From Hexactinellida sp. DTS-2022 (taxonomy: Eukaryota; Porifera; Hexactinellida), in the NCBI GenBank assembly GCA_028753945.1, contig JAPNXP010000017.1, positions 1,798,001 through 1,862,000 on the forward strand: a DNA stretch of 64,000 nucleotides, read 5' to 3'. The translations under genes and the position numbers were made by a program. Shown here in pieces: positions 13,525-26,000 of the stretch (the stretch's first letter is position 1; each line of letters opens with the position of its first letter). A model generated the notes under the pieces. It did not search any database. It was not told where the DNA came from and saw only the letters and a program-made list of their open reading frames with translations.

Positions 13525-13942
13525 AAACAAACAATAACAATAGTATAAGTTACACCACATGCCTATTTAACTGTTCAAGAGATAAGGGGCTGATTTTGAT
13601 TGGCTATGGAAATATTGTTCTTTGCATGCTCTATAGATTTGTTGTTTAAGCTACAACGTACTATGATGATAGTATAATTGCATTGGTTTAGTATCTACCT
13701 TCGAGAAATCTACCAATAGTCTTATCAGTGCTAGACTTATCCAGCTGGAAAAACAAATAGCGGGCTTACGTCTGTAACGAATCGATTTATTTATTACTCT
13801 ATTAATTACTCTTTTTTAATTATGCCAACCATCAGTGGGTTACGTGTATTTTCTTGCTAATGGGTAGATAATTATTTTAATTAATATAATTTTAGTTTTC
13901 TCACAGTTTTAAATATATTTTTTTGTGAATTTAGACATTGTA
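13525..13942. promoter_or_regulatory. Shared intergenic region of a divergent thioredoxin pair
   Basis: The 418 bp between the two start codons must contain the 5' ends of both thioredoxin genes, and a bidirectional promoter is the simple reading. On the plus side a pyrimidine-rich tract runs into AG at 13933-13934, eight nt before the ATG at 13943. This looks like a 3' splice site for a 5'-UTR intron or a trans-spliced leader. Confidence 0.4.
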
Positions 13943-14266
13943 ATGTCAGTGAGAGATATAGATAATCTGGAAGAACTCAAAGAGATTATCAGTAATGCGG
14001 ATAAACTGGTAATTGTCGAGTTTTTCGCCCATTGGTGCGGTCCTTGTGGCATAATAGCGCCGGAGTTTGAGAGACTAGCAGCAGAGACCCCGACGGGCGA
14101 TTTTATCAGGGTTGATGTTGAAAAGTCTAAAGATATCGTGGCAGCTTATGATGTTACTTCCATGCCTACTTTTGTATTTTTCCACGAGGGCATGAAACTG
14201 GAGCATTTGATTGGAGGAAAAGTAGAAATCCTGGAAGAGAGACTCAATATTCACTTGCAGTTATAA
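13943..14266 (+). CDS. Thioredoxin
   Basis: Classic single-domain thioredoxin, 107 aa from the ATG at 13943 (an in-frame GTG at 13925 is upstream of the acceptor-like AG and is not used). It has the buried strand LVIVEFFAHW, active site WCGPC, the strand FIRVDVEK, and the cis-Pro loop SMPTFVFF, all at the family spacing. It is expected to be a cytosolic dithiol-disulfide oxidoreductase reduced by thioredoxin reductase. The usual Lys after WCGPC is Gly, a minor deviation. Intronless, and head-to-head with a WCEPC paralogue. Confidence 0.95.
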   Translation: MSVRDIDNLEELKEIISNADKLVIVEFFAHWCGPCGIIAPEFERLAAETPTGDFIRVDVEKSKDIVAAYDVTSMPTFVFFHEGMKLEHLIGGKVEILEERLNIHLQL

Positions 14267-16652
14267 GCTTATTTATTTATTTTTAGTCTTTTTAGAAATA
14301 CTCTCTCCTTATTAACCAACAATTTATCATTTTAGGAATTATTATTTGATATTCTAATAAGTCTTTTCCTATCCAAAATAACTTCAATTATATTACTTGA
14401 TATTCTTTATGTATTACCCCAAGGCCAGGCACACAACTTTTAAATAAATTCGTTTGCTTACTTGTTACTAAAATTCGTTACAGAATGAATTTAATATTGT
14501 TGGGTATTCCACAACAATAACTTCTGGGCTAATCTCTGACAATTATTGATTTCTGGCATTTTAAGATATGACAATACCTAATGTGAATTCAATTACCATA
14601 CTTCTAGATTCATTATAATACAATTAATATTAATTCCGTATGTACTTCTTGGAAATTAAACTCGGCACATTTCAATAATTATTACTTTCTTACAATCAGA
14701 TGTTTGTAATTTATTCTATTGTAATATAAGGTGCATATACATTTCCAATGCAAGTTATTGTAATTTTTTCGCGTAAATAATTTTGTTTCTGATAATTTCT
14801 ATCACATAACAATAAAATTACTCGCCTACATTTCGTTTGGTTTGATTCTTATTTATTTAATAATTTTAATATAACCTACACACTTAAAAGCTCGAATTTA
14901 ATTGCAATTAAGTGATTTACTCATATTTTATTCCTTTTATTGGTAGTAAAGTGCACCTCAATTATCCGAACTCGTTGGGAGCGTCAAATATGTTCGGATA
15001 ATCAAAGTTGCAAAGTAATAGCTATTGGTCTTCTGGCTTAAAGAACTCCGTTTTTAGCTTTTACAATGGCATTTCTACATTTCTTCCGAATCAATTATAT
15101 CTTACATTCAAAGCCTTGTTAGAGTAAGGCATTAAACTCTGAATTAAATCTATTAATTTCTTAACTATTTTCCGAAGCTCAAGCAGATTAGCTCACTTAC
15201 GAGACTATTTGTATCTGCATTAAATTTGTTATTCGTCAATCCATAAAAATAATTTGATCAAGTAACCTTAGTTGCCTTTATTTGCGACTTGGTAATTAAA
15301 TTTACCTACACAACACTAATTATATATTCGTTACAGTGTAACATGGTTACATGGATAATAAAAATGATCCAATATAACAGCCACGTAGACAGACTCGTTA
15401 ATAATTTGTCTGGCACGTATAATAACATGGCCTTACTTCTGAAGTGAATAAATCTGTGGATAATCTTCATTGATACTCTAAAATATTAGAATCTCGATTA
15501 TTTTGACTCTAAGCACCTTCTGTACGAATCACTGAATAGGAAAATTTAATATTACTCGCTTAAACTTGCACCTACAAGTCAAACCCAAATAACAGATTTT
15601 ATATTTGATAGGGTATTCATCTGGATTGAATTACTTTATCTCGATATGACCCATTTTTTGTTATAATCACTACTCCAAAACGCCCATCTCTACACAAGAT
15701 ATATTATCTATTCTGATAACCCCTATTCTCCAAGAAATTTAACTCATCCACTATTATTTTTATTTTGCTAATTGTTGGAGTTTTAATAGTAAACATCAAG
15801 ATTGCCATGTTCACAATTTGTATGAAAGCATCAAATCCTAAAAGGTGCAAATAATTCCTTACAAATTCATTTTTAGTACAGATTCGCATATAAATTGTTG
15901 TAATAGTAGGTAAGGTTTGATGATCTCAATTGGCAGGGCTGCAGGATTAACTTTTATTAACTTACATCAAAAATATTATATTCGTAGGCATTGTTAGAGA
16001 GATGCGTACTTGTGTTAATTTATAATTAATTAATTAATAATAATCTGCTTAAAATATGGGTTGAAATTAGGCAGCCCTAATGACCTTAATTACGGATCGA
16101 TTATCTAATACAGCTACTCCTATTTGTAACTGAATTAACATGTTAGCACTCAGGCCTGGAGTTCTGAGAAATGCAATTAAATCGAGGAGTATCATGTTAA
16201 GTAGGATGGTAACGCCCAATAAGGTGGTTACTTGGCAATTATCTTTCTTTATACAACTTGAAATTTAGGCAGAATCATTTCTGATATAAGGGTCGGAATG
16301 TTTGAATATTATTATGCAATTGTGCGGTGTTTTATCGAAATAATTATATGAAGAATTAAGCAGTTATTATACTAAGAATAATCCTACAGGAAATTTGATG
16401 GTCTTAGATTAACCAACTAAATTAAAAGTTTAGTAATTAAGTTATTTGGTCCAATTCCTAATTTAAATAGTTCACATATTGAACACGACATATTAAAATG
16501 TTATAATTGAACCTTACAGTTCTAACTATAATAATATAATAATATAATAAATAATAAGTGCTTTTCGACAAAAAGGGGGGTATGGCCTTAGAATAGGCCA
16601 GATAATATTATTAAGTACAAGTTTAGAGAGTTTAATTCGTAGTTTTCAGGGA
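14267..16652. other. AT-rich intergenic region, one short MITE
   Basis: A 2.4-kb AT-rich spacer between the plus-strand thioredoxin and the dynein stop codon. It holds one short inverted-repeat element at about 14951-15010 and otherwise no ORF with recognisable content. The dynein 3' UTR must occupy its right end, but I do not see a clean AATAAA there. Confidence 0.5.
14951..15010. repeat. Short MITE (GTGCACCTC/ATTATCCGAA family)
   Basis: The left arm reads GTGCACCTCAATTATCCGAA and the right arm is its imperfect reverse complement, ending AATCAAAGTTGCA. A second, better preserved copy of the family lies at 55408-55475. Confidence 0.5.
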
Positions 16653-19600
16653 TCAATCGTCTAGCTGACAGAGCATAGCGACTCCTCTGTTTATCCAATG
16701 TTTCTCAGGTTTGTCTGACAGCAGTTCGATGGAGAGTACGTAGTTAGTGGAGTGACCAGTTGTGGAGAGGGTGCCTCTACGGGCACTCGTCTTATACACT
16801 GGACACACGTAGATCGGTTTGATTTGAAAATCAGATTTTTTTCCCGGTTTCAGCCATAAAATGGGCAGTGGATCGTATAGAATCTTTGGACTCGATTCGG
16901 AAAGAGAGTTCTTTTTCGGGTCCCAGCGAGCTCCTTCTAAGAACAGCCCGTGGACATACGCTCCGTTTACTGGACGTTTTGCCATCGAAGTCATAGAAGG
17001 CATTACTTCAAACTCGAAACCGAGATGGTCAATTGGAATTTTAAATTTCCTAGCATAGTTCTGAGATACGCCGGTTAAGAAGGACTGTGTGAAATAGAAT
17101 CCAGATATCCAGAATACGATCGGGTTGCCGAGGTCAATCCAATCTTGCAGGAATTTGAGTCTAGCTAGCAAGTCGTTAACGTAAGAGCCTAGCGGTTTGA
17201 GAGAGGGGTACGATTTGGCGGCCCAAACAGTTGGCACCTTTCCTATCATTACAGAATCAAACACGTTCTCTAGGTCTGATGACATCACGACCATGCCTTT
17301 CAAGGCCTTCTGTAGATTCTGCAGTGTGGACCGGACCACAGAGGTGAGTCGGTTGAACCTAATCAGCTCCTGTCTCAGAACAGTGTTCATGGATTCCTCG
17401 TAGACAACAGGGTACTTCTGTATTACATGCTCGAGGTCAAAGTTGAGTGGGAGTTTTGAGAGGATATCAGCTGCCAGTTCATCGATTACTTCCTGCGGAG
17501 ACTTCCCACCTCCCCCCGTTTGCCTTGGCAGTGTCAACAGGATGCTATCGAACAGCTGTAATGTCTCCTGCTGGTCCTTAGTGATGTCCGCGTTCTCATG
17601 GAACCCATACACCTCTGGGTGTGGTATGAGTGGGAGACTCCTTATGTACTCTACGTAGTCTTGGTACTCGCCATGGGGCGGCGTGTGATACAGCCCACTG
17701 GGAGAGAACTTGTGCTTATCGTTGTCCACATTCTCACTACAGTATACGATGCTCAGAAGACTAAGGATAAGTCTACGGTCGTTATCGTCCGTTACTCGCC
17801 CTCCATGGTTGCACTGCCCTGTGAGGTATGTGAGCGCCTCCAGTGGAGTATCTTCGTACTCATTAAGGAACATCTGAAGTTGCTGTATGCTAATGCGCAG
17901 ATCGCTCTCGTTGAACTCGTAAGGAATGTTCCAACCGAGCGCGCCGAACTTCCTCCTCTCCTGCACCAGTGCGTGGAAAAAGCAGAGACCGAATAGCAGC
18001 TTTTGGAACATCTCCGGTTTGTTGCAACTCGAGAAGAACTTCTCGTCTGAGATGGGATCGGTCAGATAGGAGCGTAGGAGGTTGGCTCGTAAGCCCTTAG
18101 GCGGCTCGTTGGTCATCTTAACGCCGTTCTGCAGAATGGATACAGGGAACTTGTCCGAGGGGTAGCTGGTTAGCCAGAGACGGAACTCCTTGTTAGTTGT
18201 GTCCGGAGTTATTTCCTCCTCGCAGATCTTTTCGAGTCTCGGCATCCAGCTGGTGGCCAAGTGGCAGTTCTGTAGCACCACCCAGGTGCCTTCTTTCTTC
18301 GCCCTTTCAATCATCTTAGTCGCAATAGGGCCCTGGCCTTGTCCGAGAGAGATGCTCTGACACCTGCCCCCTCCCATCCCTTTGTCCTGTGCGAAATAAA
18401 GCAGCCCGGCCATAGGATCCGCTCCAGGAGAAAGCACGAATATAAGCGGAGCGCAGCAGTAGGAATCTCTATAGCTAGCTCCCAAGTCAAATGTAGGCGG
18501 CTCTATATACGCCCTGCCCATGTGCGATACTATGTAGTCTCTGATGGCTGGGATGATCTTATCCGGACGGAGACAACGGAGAACAACCAGTTTATACAAA
18601 TCTGTTAGCTTGACGTCATAATTGAGTGGCAGTCTCTCTGAATGGGGCTTTGAAGCGTCGTATACTTTCTTCCAAACTTTCTCATTTTTCCCAATTGTCT
18701 GGTACCAACCGGATAGCTCGGGCAGGTTGGAGGCTCTCACTATTTCAGACCAGGATTTATCTCCGAGCCACTTGGGACACGGGTTGGCATGGGGGTTGTC
18801 GAGTGCCACTCCTCCTGTCAATAGGAAACGCCAAACAGTGTCATCGATCACTCCTTTGTTTTTCTGCATGTTTATACAGAGAACGAATGAAAACAAAAGT
18901 TTATCTTTTTCGAAAAGAGATCTACAAACGTTTTTGTAAATGTTATCTGTAAAGTAATCGTTGAGGTTTCTTATGCGCTCAGTAAGTTTGGTTGATTTCT
19001 CACTGTTGGCGATTGCGTTGAGAAATAAGTTTATGAACCAACCAAGCGAGTACTGGTACATCGGGTCAATGTGTGCGAAATCTGAAATGCAAAAGAACAG
19101 AATAGCCGAATGTACTGCAACTGGCGTGTAACCGTTTCGAGTATCATCAATCTCTTTTTCTGTTAGGTTAGCAATCTCCTGTTTGGCTGATATTTCTTCC
19201 GCGAGAACTTTCGAAGAAGAAAGCACTTGTATAGCAGACTCGTCTTCTAGAATATTCCCCTGTGAGCTCGACAGAACCTCCAATATCTTATCTTCAATCT
19301 CCTTCAGCTGTTTCTTGTTGGCGGCTCCCTCTAGGATAAGTTCATTCTTCTTCTCCTCTAACTCTGGCTTTTCTTCTGCCGCGACTATCCCAAGCAGCTG
19401 GTCCTGCAGGCCGAGTGGAGTTATCATGAAGTTGAGTAGCGCCACTTTAACCGCAACCTCTGGTAGGTAGTGCGGGTTCCTAAGTCTGGTGGTCATATAC
19501 AGTCTGAAATCCGGACTGAACTCAATCACGTTATCTCCGAACTTTATATAGTCCACGCCTCCCTGCTTGAAGGTTTGTTTTAGCAAAACTGGCTCCAGCA

Positions 19601-20092
19601 GTGGGTCCAGTTCCTCTCCGATATTCTCGATTAGAACGGGCGTACCGAACTGAATACTGTTCTCCAGGGTACGCGCGTAATTAGGGTCAGTGAGCTTAAC
19701 CACAGCCAGGCGATTCTCCTTCTCCATGTTCTTAATCCACTTATTCGCCTGGCCTTGCGGGTCGATAATGAGAGGCCACCTTCTAGAGTTTTCTATCACG
19801 ATTGCACTGTCGATAGAGAACGAGTCAGCTGGTAATCCTGCTATCTTCCAAGCGCGGATTTTAACCTGATTCCCCAGTGTGTTTGTGAGAGAGAAGTTGT
19901 CACTGGTTGGAATGTTCTTACTCTTACAAGCGATACTACAGTCCTTAATGCACTCAGAACGGAAGTCAACAGTGAATGCTCCGAGGTACGCGACCACGCC
20001 AGAAGCCAACAGCACATCCCCGGTACAATTCGTATACTTCTCACCGAGAATACGCGCGGCCTCGCCCCAGCGGCTCTTCTCGCCTCCCAAAC
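16653..20092 (-). other. Dynein AAA5, AAA6 and C-terminal domain in one 3.4-kb exon
   Basis: The last exon codes for 1145 residues without an intron. It begins [13 protein letters not shown] at the end of the stalk, continues through AAA5 ([14 protein letters not shown]) and AAA6 ([26 protein letters not shown]), and finishes with the C-terminal cap ([23 protein letters not shown]). All are dynein heavy-chain signatures. The contrast with the intron-dense 5' half is marked. Confidence 0.92.
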
Positions 20093-23000
20093 CTAAACAC
20101 AGATATTAGTTAACTACGTACAGTGGAGTTCGCTTAATAGCAACCCGTATTTGCTTCAAAATATGGTTGCTAATAGGCGAAGTTGCTAATAGGGGAGTTG
20201 CTAATAGGCGAAGTTGCTAATAGGGGAGTTGCTAATAAGCAAACTTCACTGTCTTCATCCTAGGTACATACATTGAACTCCGTTATAACCAATCGGATAC
20301 AGTGGATGCCGGTTATAAGAACATTGTCGGGATTGCATATAATGTTCTTATAATCGGCATTTTCTTCTAACCGGCATAAATTATATAGGGGTATATGTCA
20401 ACCGATTTCCAGTAGAATGTTCTTATATCCGGCATTTACTGTATAACGAAATGAAGATTTTCCCCCAGAGCATTAAATGCATTAATTATTATCCGCTTAT
20501 AACGAATATCCGGATATAACGAAGGAATATACAGGCCCCAAGCACTTCGTTATAACGATAGTCACTGTAATCTAAAGTGTATTGTCTTAATTGTTAACTC
20601 CAGTTACCAGCAATTAGTTTCTCTGCTCTTTGTAGCTTTTCAGAACAAATCCCAATATTTTTCTCTAGCTCTCCTTTCTTCTTCTTAGAAGCGTCAAACT
20701 CGGTATTAAGAGCGGCCAGTTTGTCGAGTATCTCTTTGAGCTGAGCTCTCTTCTCATTCAGTTTAACCATCTGTACAGAGAGCTTAGCGTCTGCTATTAG
20801 CAAGCTCGCCTTCTTGGGGGCCACTATCTTGGCTACTCTGTCGTATACGTCCATCGCGAGCACCCATTTACACAAACCTAAAACAGACAGAATTATAATA
20901 CACTAACCTTAAACAGACAAAATTATAAAACACAAACCTTAAAACAGACAGAATTATAAACACAAACCTTAAAACAGACAGAATTATAAAACACAAACCT
21001 TAAAACAGACAGAATTATAAACACAAACCTTAAACAGACAAAATTATAAAACACAAACCTTAAAACAGACAGAATTATAAAACACAAACCTTAATTCAGA
21101 CAGAATTATAAAACACAAAACTAAATACTATAGTATTCCGACCCTCTATAATTCGGAATTCAGCAGAACCGACACTTTTCCTTATCCCAATGAGTGTCGG
21201 ACTATGCATTAGAGCCTGCATAATCCGATAATTTGGCAATTCGACTTTTTAGACAGGTTCTACTGTATTACAAATCAAAATTAACCTTCGGCAGCAGTAG
21301 ACGCATTCTTGATAAGCTCAGGAACGAATTCAGGATTGTTTGAGAACTTTTCTCGTATCTTCTTGATGAGTGGAGGAGGGATATTATCCTTGTCGTATGT
21401 CTTTAGTGTTTCTAGGAACTTGAAGTCTCCCAGCAGCTTGAGAGAAGGCCCCCAGTAGTGCTCTACCATCTTGCCACTGGCATCTGGCTTTCTCTCAGGT
21501 TTCACATTCTTGAGCACACAAACTGCTTCCATGGCCAGCTTAACCCCGATGGGAGGGTTCTTCATAGACTTAACAATGGTTATGTCGGAAGGCTTGAGTG
21601 TGTTGAGAGCGTGGATAGCAGCCTCGAGCGCTGGGATTGCCTCGGCGAGATCGCTCTCGCACTCGTCCTTAATCGCCTGGGATTCTGCAGCGGCTTCGTT
21701 TGCTACCTTTTCATCAGCTGCTACCACCTAAAGTGATGGATAAATGCAGTTTCTAGAAGCTCGTTAGTACGAACACCAAGGGATCGTCAAAATTCGTTCG
21801 CCTTATCTGGAATTGAAGGGGACTTCTTTCGAAATTACGCGCCTGGATGAAACATTGGTTCATTCAAATATACTGTGAACTCTCGCTATAACGAAGTCCA
21901 AGGGACTCTTAGTTTACACCGATATAGGCGGAGTTCGTCTTAAGCGAGGAAATAAATTACTCTATCCGTCTTGGGAATATATATAACTTCGTTAGCGAGT
22001 ATTCCTGTATAGTGTATACTGTAGTATTTAACAACCTGTTTCTTAGCCTCTGCCTCGATGGTGTCCTTCTCGATGTGTATCATGAGTGCGTCTGTGTCCG
22101 CCGAGGTCTTAATCAGCTCCGGCTGCAGCTCCCGGAGCTCATTCTGCATAACAGACACCTGCGAAGCCGCGAAATTAAGCTTCTCGAGTCCGACCTCGTA
22201 GCGGCGCTTCTGCTTCATGATGTCCTCCCTCTGTCTCCGAAGGAGCTTCTTGAACGTGAGGATCAGCTCCAGATAGGAGGTGGGCGTGACGTAGTTGTGG
22301 CGCAATAGGATTGAGTAGAACTTATCTGAGCTCTCTATCACACGTCTACAAGTGCATTACATAATAATAACAAATATTACAGTAGTCTCGTTATTATGAA
22401 TACCAGGGAACCGTCGAAATTTCGTATTATTATTAACCGGAGTCACTCGCATGCATTTGTATAGGCTAGGGGAATTCAACTTTGTACTCTTAACTTAAGC
22501 AAATAATTATCCAGGAGCGCCTCGTGGGAGTATGATTTTTGGAAATTTAATAAGGAGCGCGTAAATTACTAAATTTGGAATATTCTCATATACCGTATCA
22601 TTAATTTGTGTTTTAGAAGTATTAAATTGGAAACGTATTTCAACGTACTAATACAATGGAAAAATGGTTCTATAATACACTACTCTTAACCTATAGTATT
22701 TCCCTTATCTGTGTTCGTATTAACGAGTCGAGTCTACTGTAGTTTGTTACAAATCTCACCTATGGATATACTGACACATGTATACACAGGATGTGTGCAT
22801 GCTCTCGTCCATATCAACTTCTTCTAAGAACTTATTGGCTACCATTTCTAGCGCGTCCTGGGGCCAGGCTTGAAACCAGTCAATAGTGCAGCAGTTTATT
22901 AATGCCGGGAACATGCGTAGTCTTGTACGGAAAGAATCTCCTATAGGACTCATGGTAACTATAACATGGAGATTAGCTCTGACTCTCTCAATGAAGAAGT

Positions 23001-26000
23001 TGTATAGAGCCAGTTGTGTGGCTTCTAACTTCTTTCCCATAGACCTCGCTATGATCTGCATCTTCTCAAGAATCTCTAGCTTTTCGTCCGAAGGGTAGAG
23101 ATTGGGCACATCTCCTGTGTTAAGGATCATGTTGATATCTTCTACAAACGACTCATCTTTTATTTGGGAATCACTGAACAGAAACACAGTCTTTTTCCCC
23201 TCAGCGCCAGCCATTAGCAGCAATCTTTTCAAATCTTCTCGCCACTCTAGAGTAGAGTAAGTCTTTGATATTTCTATCTGGAATATCTCGTAGTCCGCCA
23301 TGAAGGTAGCCAGTTTGGACGCACTCTGTCTGCCAGACCCCCCCACTCCCACCATAAGCACGTGTCCATTGTCCTGGTTCAGGACTCGACTCACTCGACT
23401 GATGTGCTCAATCACATATCTACACACAGTTAGTAATATATGTACAGTCCACTCTCGTTATAACGAAGTGTTTGGGACCTGTAAATTCCTTCGTTATATC
23501 CGGATATTCGTTATATGTGGATAATAATTAATGCATTTAGTGGTCTGGGGGAAAATCTCCATTTCGTTATGTCCGACTTCGTTATAACGGGAGTTCACTG
23601 TAGTAATATAACATTACATTATTTAATTGCAGTCGACTACGTTTAATCGAGACAATATCTAGCAAATATCATGTCTAAATTAAGCGGAGTTTACAATAGA
23701 TAAATATAATTATGTTTCTATCTACCTTCTACCATAATTCCACTGTTTACTGATGAGATCCTGGTATAATGTATATAGGAAATTTTATAACATAGCCAAA
23801 GTTAGTTTGGATCATATGATTGTTATTAAAATACTAAAAAATAATGAGAAATTGATCTACATAAGCATTTAAGCACATGCACAATTTTAACAATGAGTAT
23901 TATAAACATGGCTTACTCACGAGTTTGTAAATGTTTTGAAAATTTAAGAATAAGTTTAGTCATAGATTGAGACATCTATGGTCTCGTGTTAAGACTTAAA
24001 CCCATTGTTAAAAGAATTATATAAATTAATAATATCAATATACATGGTGAAGCTATGGCTGTTGCATATAATTCATTGGATTCGTTGAGGTCAGAAATTA
24101 GCGAGCTGGTAAGTTCAATCCATTTACCTCTCAAAAACAATGACAGGAAGATAGATTATGCTCAGTACACATTCATAATCGCTGCATTTGTCACCATAAC
24201 ATTGAGTACCATAGGCCTTACACAAGGTTTCCCTGTTATATCCAGCATAGCACAAAGCAAGGGTCTCTCCAGCACTGAGATAGGATTGATATACTGTGCG
24301 CAGTCGATACAGTGCGCTATTTTATTTCCCATATCGAGTGTCATCCTCACAAGAACGAACAAAAAACTGTCTTTATGTGTGAGCTCATTCTTGATCTACT
24401 GCTCATTCATTCTATACGGTCTTGTTCCCAGAATGTCGAGAACTCCCTTTCTAGCATTCTCGTTAATATTCTCGTCTTTGGAAGCATTTTGTGAGACAAT
24501 GATGTTCCTGTCTGCTAATCTTATAATATGGGAGACCTTCCCCCACAGACTGTCCACTATGTTTGCAATCCAGGAGCTCTCAATTGCTGTTGGCTACGTG
24601 TCTGGCCCTGGAATTTGTGCTGTGCTCTACCCGTTGGTAGGGTTTTTCAAAATGTATTTGTTGGTGGGTGTGTCAGGGCTCCTGGTCACAATGGCGATAA
24701 TAAGTACGCTAGTGTTCTCACGAAATGAAGAGAGGAAAGCGAAAGAGGGAGCAGATTCCTGGATAATTTTGCGAATATTAACAGCTCCTTCTCTAGCCTT
24801 ACACTTAGCTGTGATATTTATCACTGCGTTCTTCTTCAACTACTACTACCCTGTTATAGGGCCCTACCTAATATCACGTTATAACGTTACAGTAAGTACG
24901 GTAGGCTGGGTGATAATGAGTGGAGAGTTCGTATATTTGGTATGCTCAATGCTGTTGGGTTATCTATACGATAACTACGTTAAATCCCTACATATTGTAG
25001 TGGCTGCAATAGGTCTATTTTCTCAAGCGATAGGAATGTTCCTATATCCTCCTTCCTCACTGCTATTTCACAATAACGGTTACTATATACCCTGGTCTAC
25101 TGTAGGAAGCATGTTCAATGGTATGGGGATTGCTCTCTGCTTTATTCCAATCCTTACTAGCTTGCTAATTAAATCTGAGGCAATGTTCCCTTATGCCAGC
25201 AATGTGGAGCCTTCGGTAGCAGGTTTATTCACGGGCGCTTACTATCTAGGGGAGGGGATAGGGCAGTTCGTTGGTGGGGTACTGGCTGACTATTACTCTC
25301 TGGATTTTATATCAACTTATTTATCTGCTTTTCTGCTAATCGTATCTGTTATACTTCTCATGCTGGGAATAGTCAAGTTTAGAGAAATTAAATTGTAATT
25401 CAATTACGCTGTTTATCTCTTAGATTATTTATTTGCTATGCTTATCTATATATTAAAACAAAATAGTCGTATGTTTGTCCAGAATTAATTGGAAAGATCG
25501 ATCATACGGCCTAGAATGCTGATTTATTTTTAAATTTTGTTCCTATAATAGAAAGTTCGCCTACTAGCAAGTAAATTTCGTACAAAATGCGACTTGCTAT
25601 AAATTGACACCACTGTTATTGATTTTCTAAGCGATTAACCACTTAGCGACACATTTGAACACTATTTGAAATTTTTCTGTTTATATAAATATTGAATAGC
25701 TACGTATAACCTGCCTGAATAACACGAGAGGCATAGGGGCCTTGCTCATCTGGTTATAGTCCTCCAGATACCCTTCCATCACCTCAGATAACTTGGCCAT
25801 ATCTTCAACTTCGTTATAGAACTTAACTTGTGCATCTGGGAAAATGTAGTTTCCAAAGAATAATTTCCGAATGTCTTCATCTCTCAGGGACTGGCCTAGA
25901 TAATGTTATAACAATTATAACACAAATAAGTTATATTCTACGGGTAAATAGGCAGGGAATTATCCAGGAGCGGGAGACGTCCTTTTGGAGCATGATTTTT

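Noticed and set aside
15704..15889. 61-aa minus-strand ORF in the AT-rich spacer
   Set aside because: Short, low-complexity, no promoter or splice context, no recognisable similarity.
18339..18952. Plus-strand ORFs opposite the last dynein exon
   Set aside because: Complement of conserved dynein coding sequence, no independent features.
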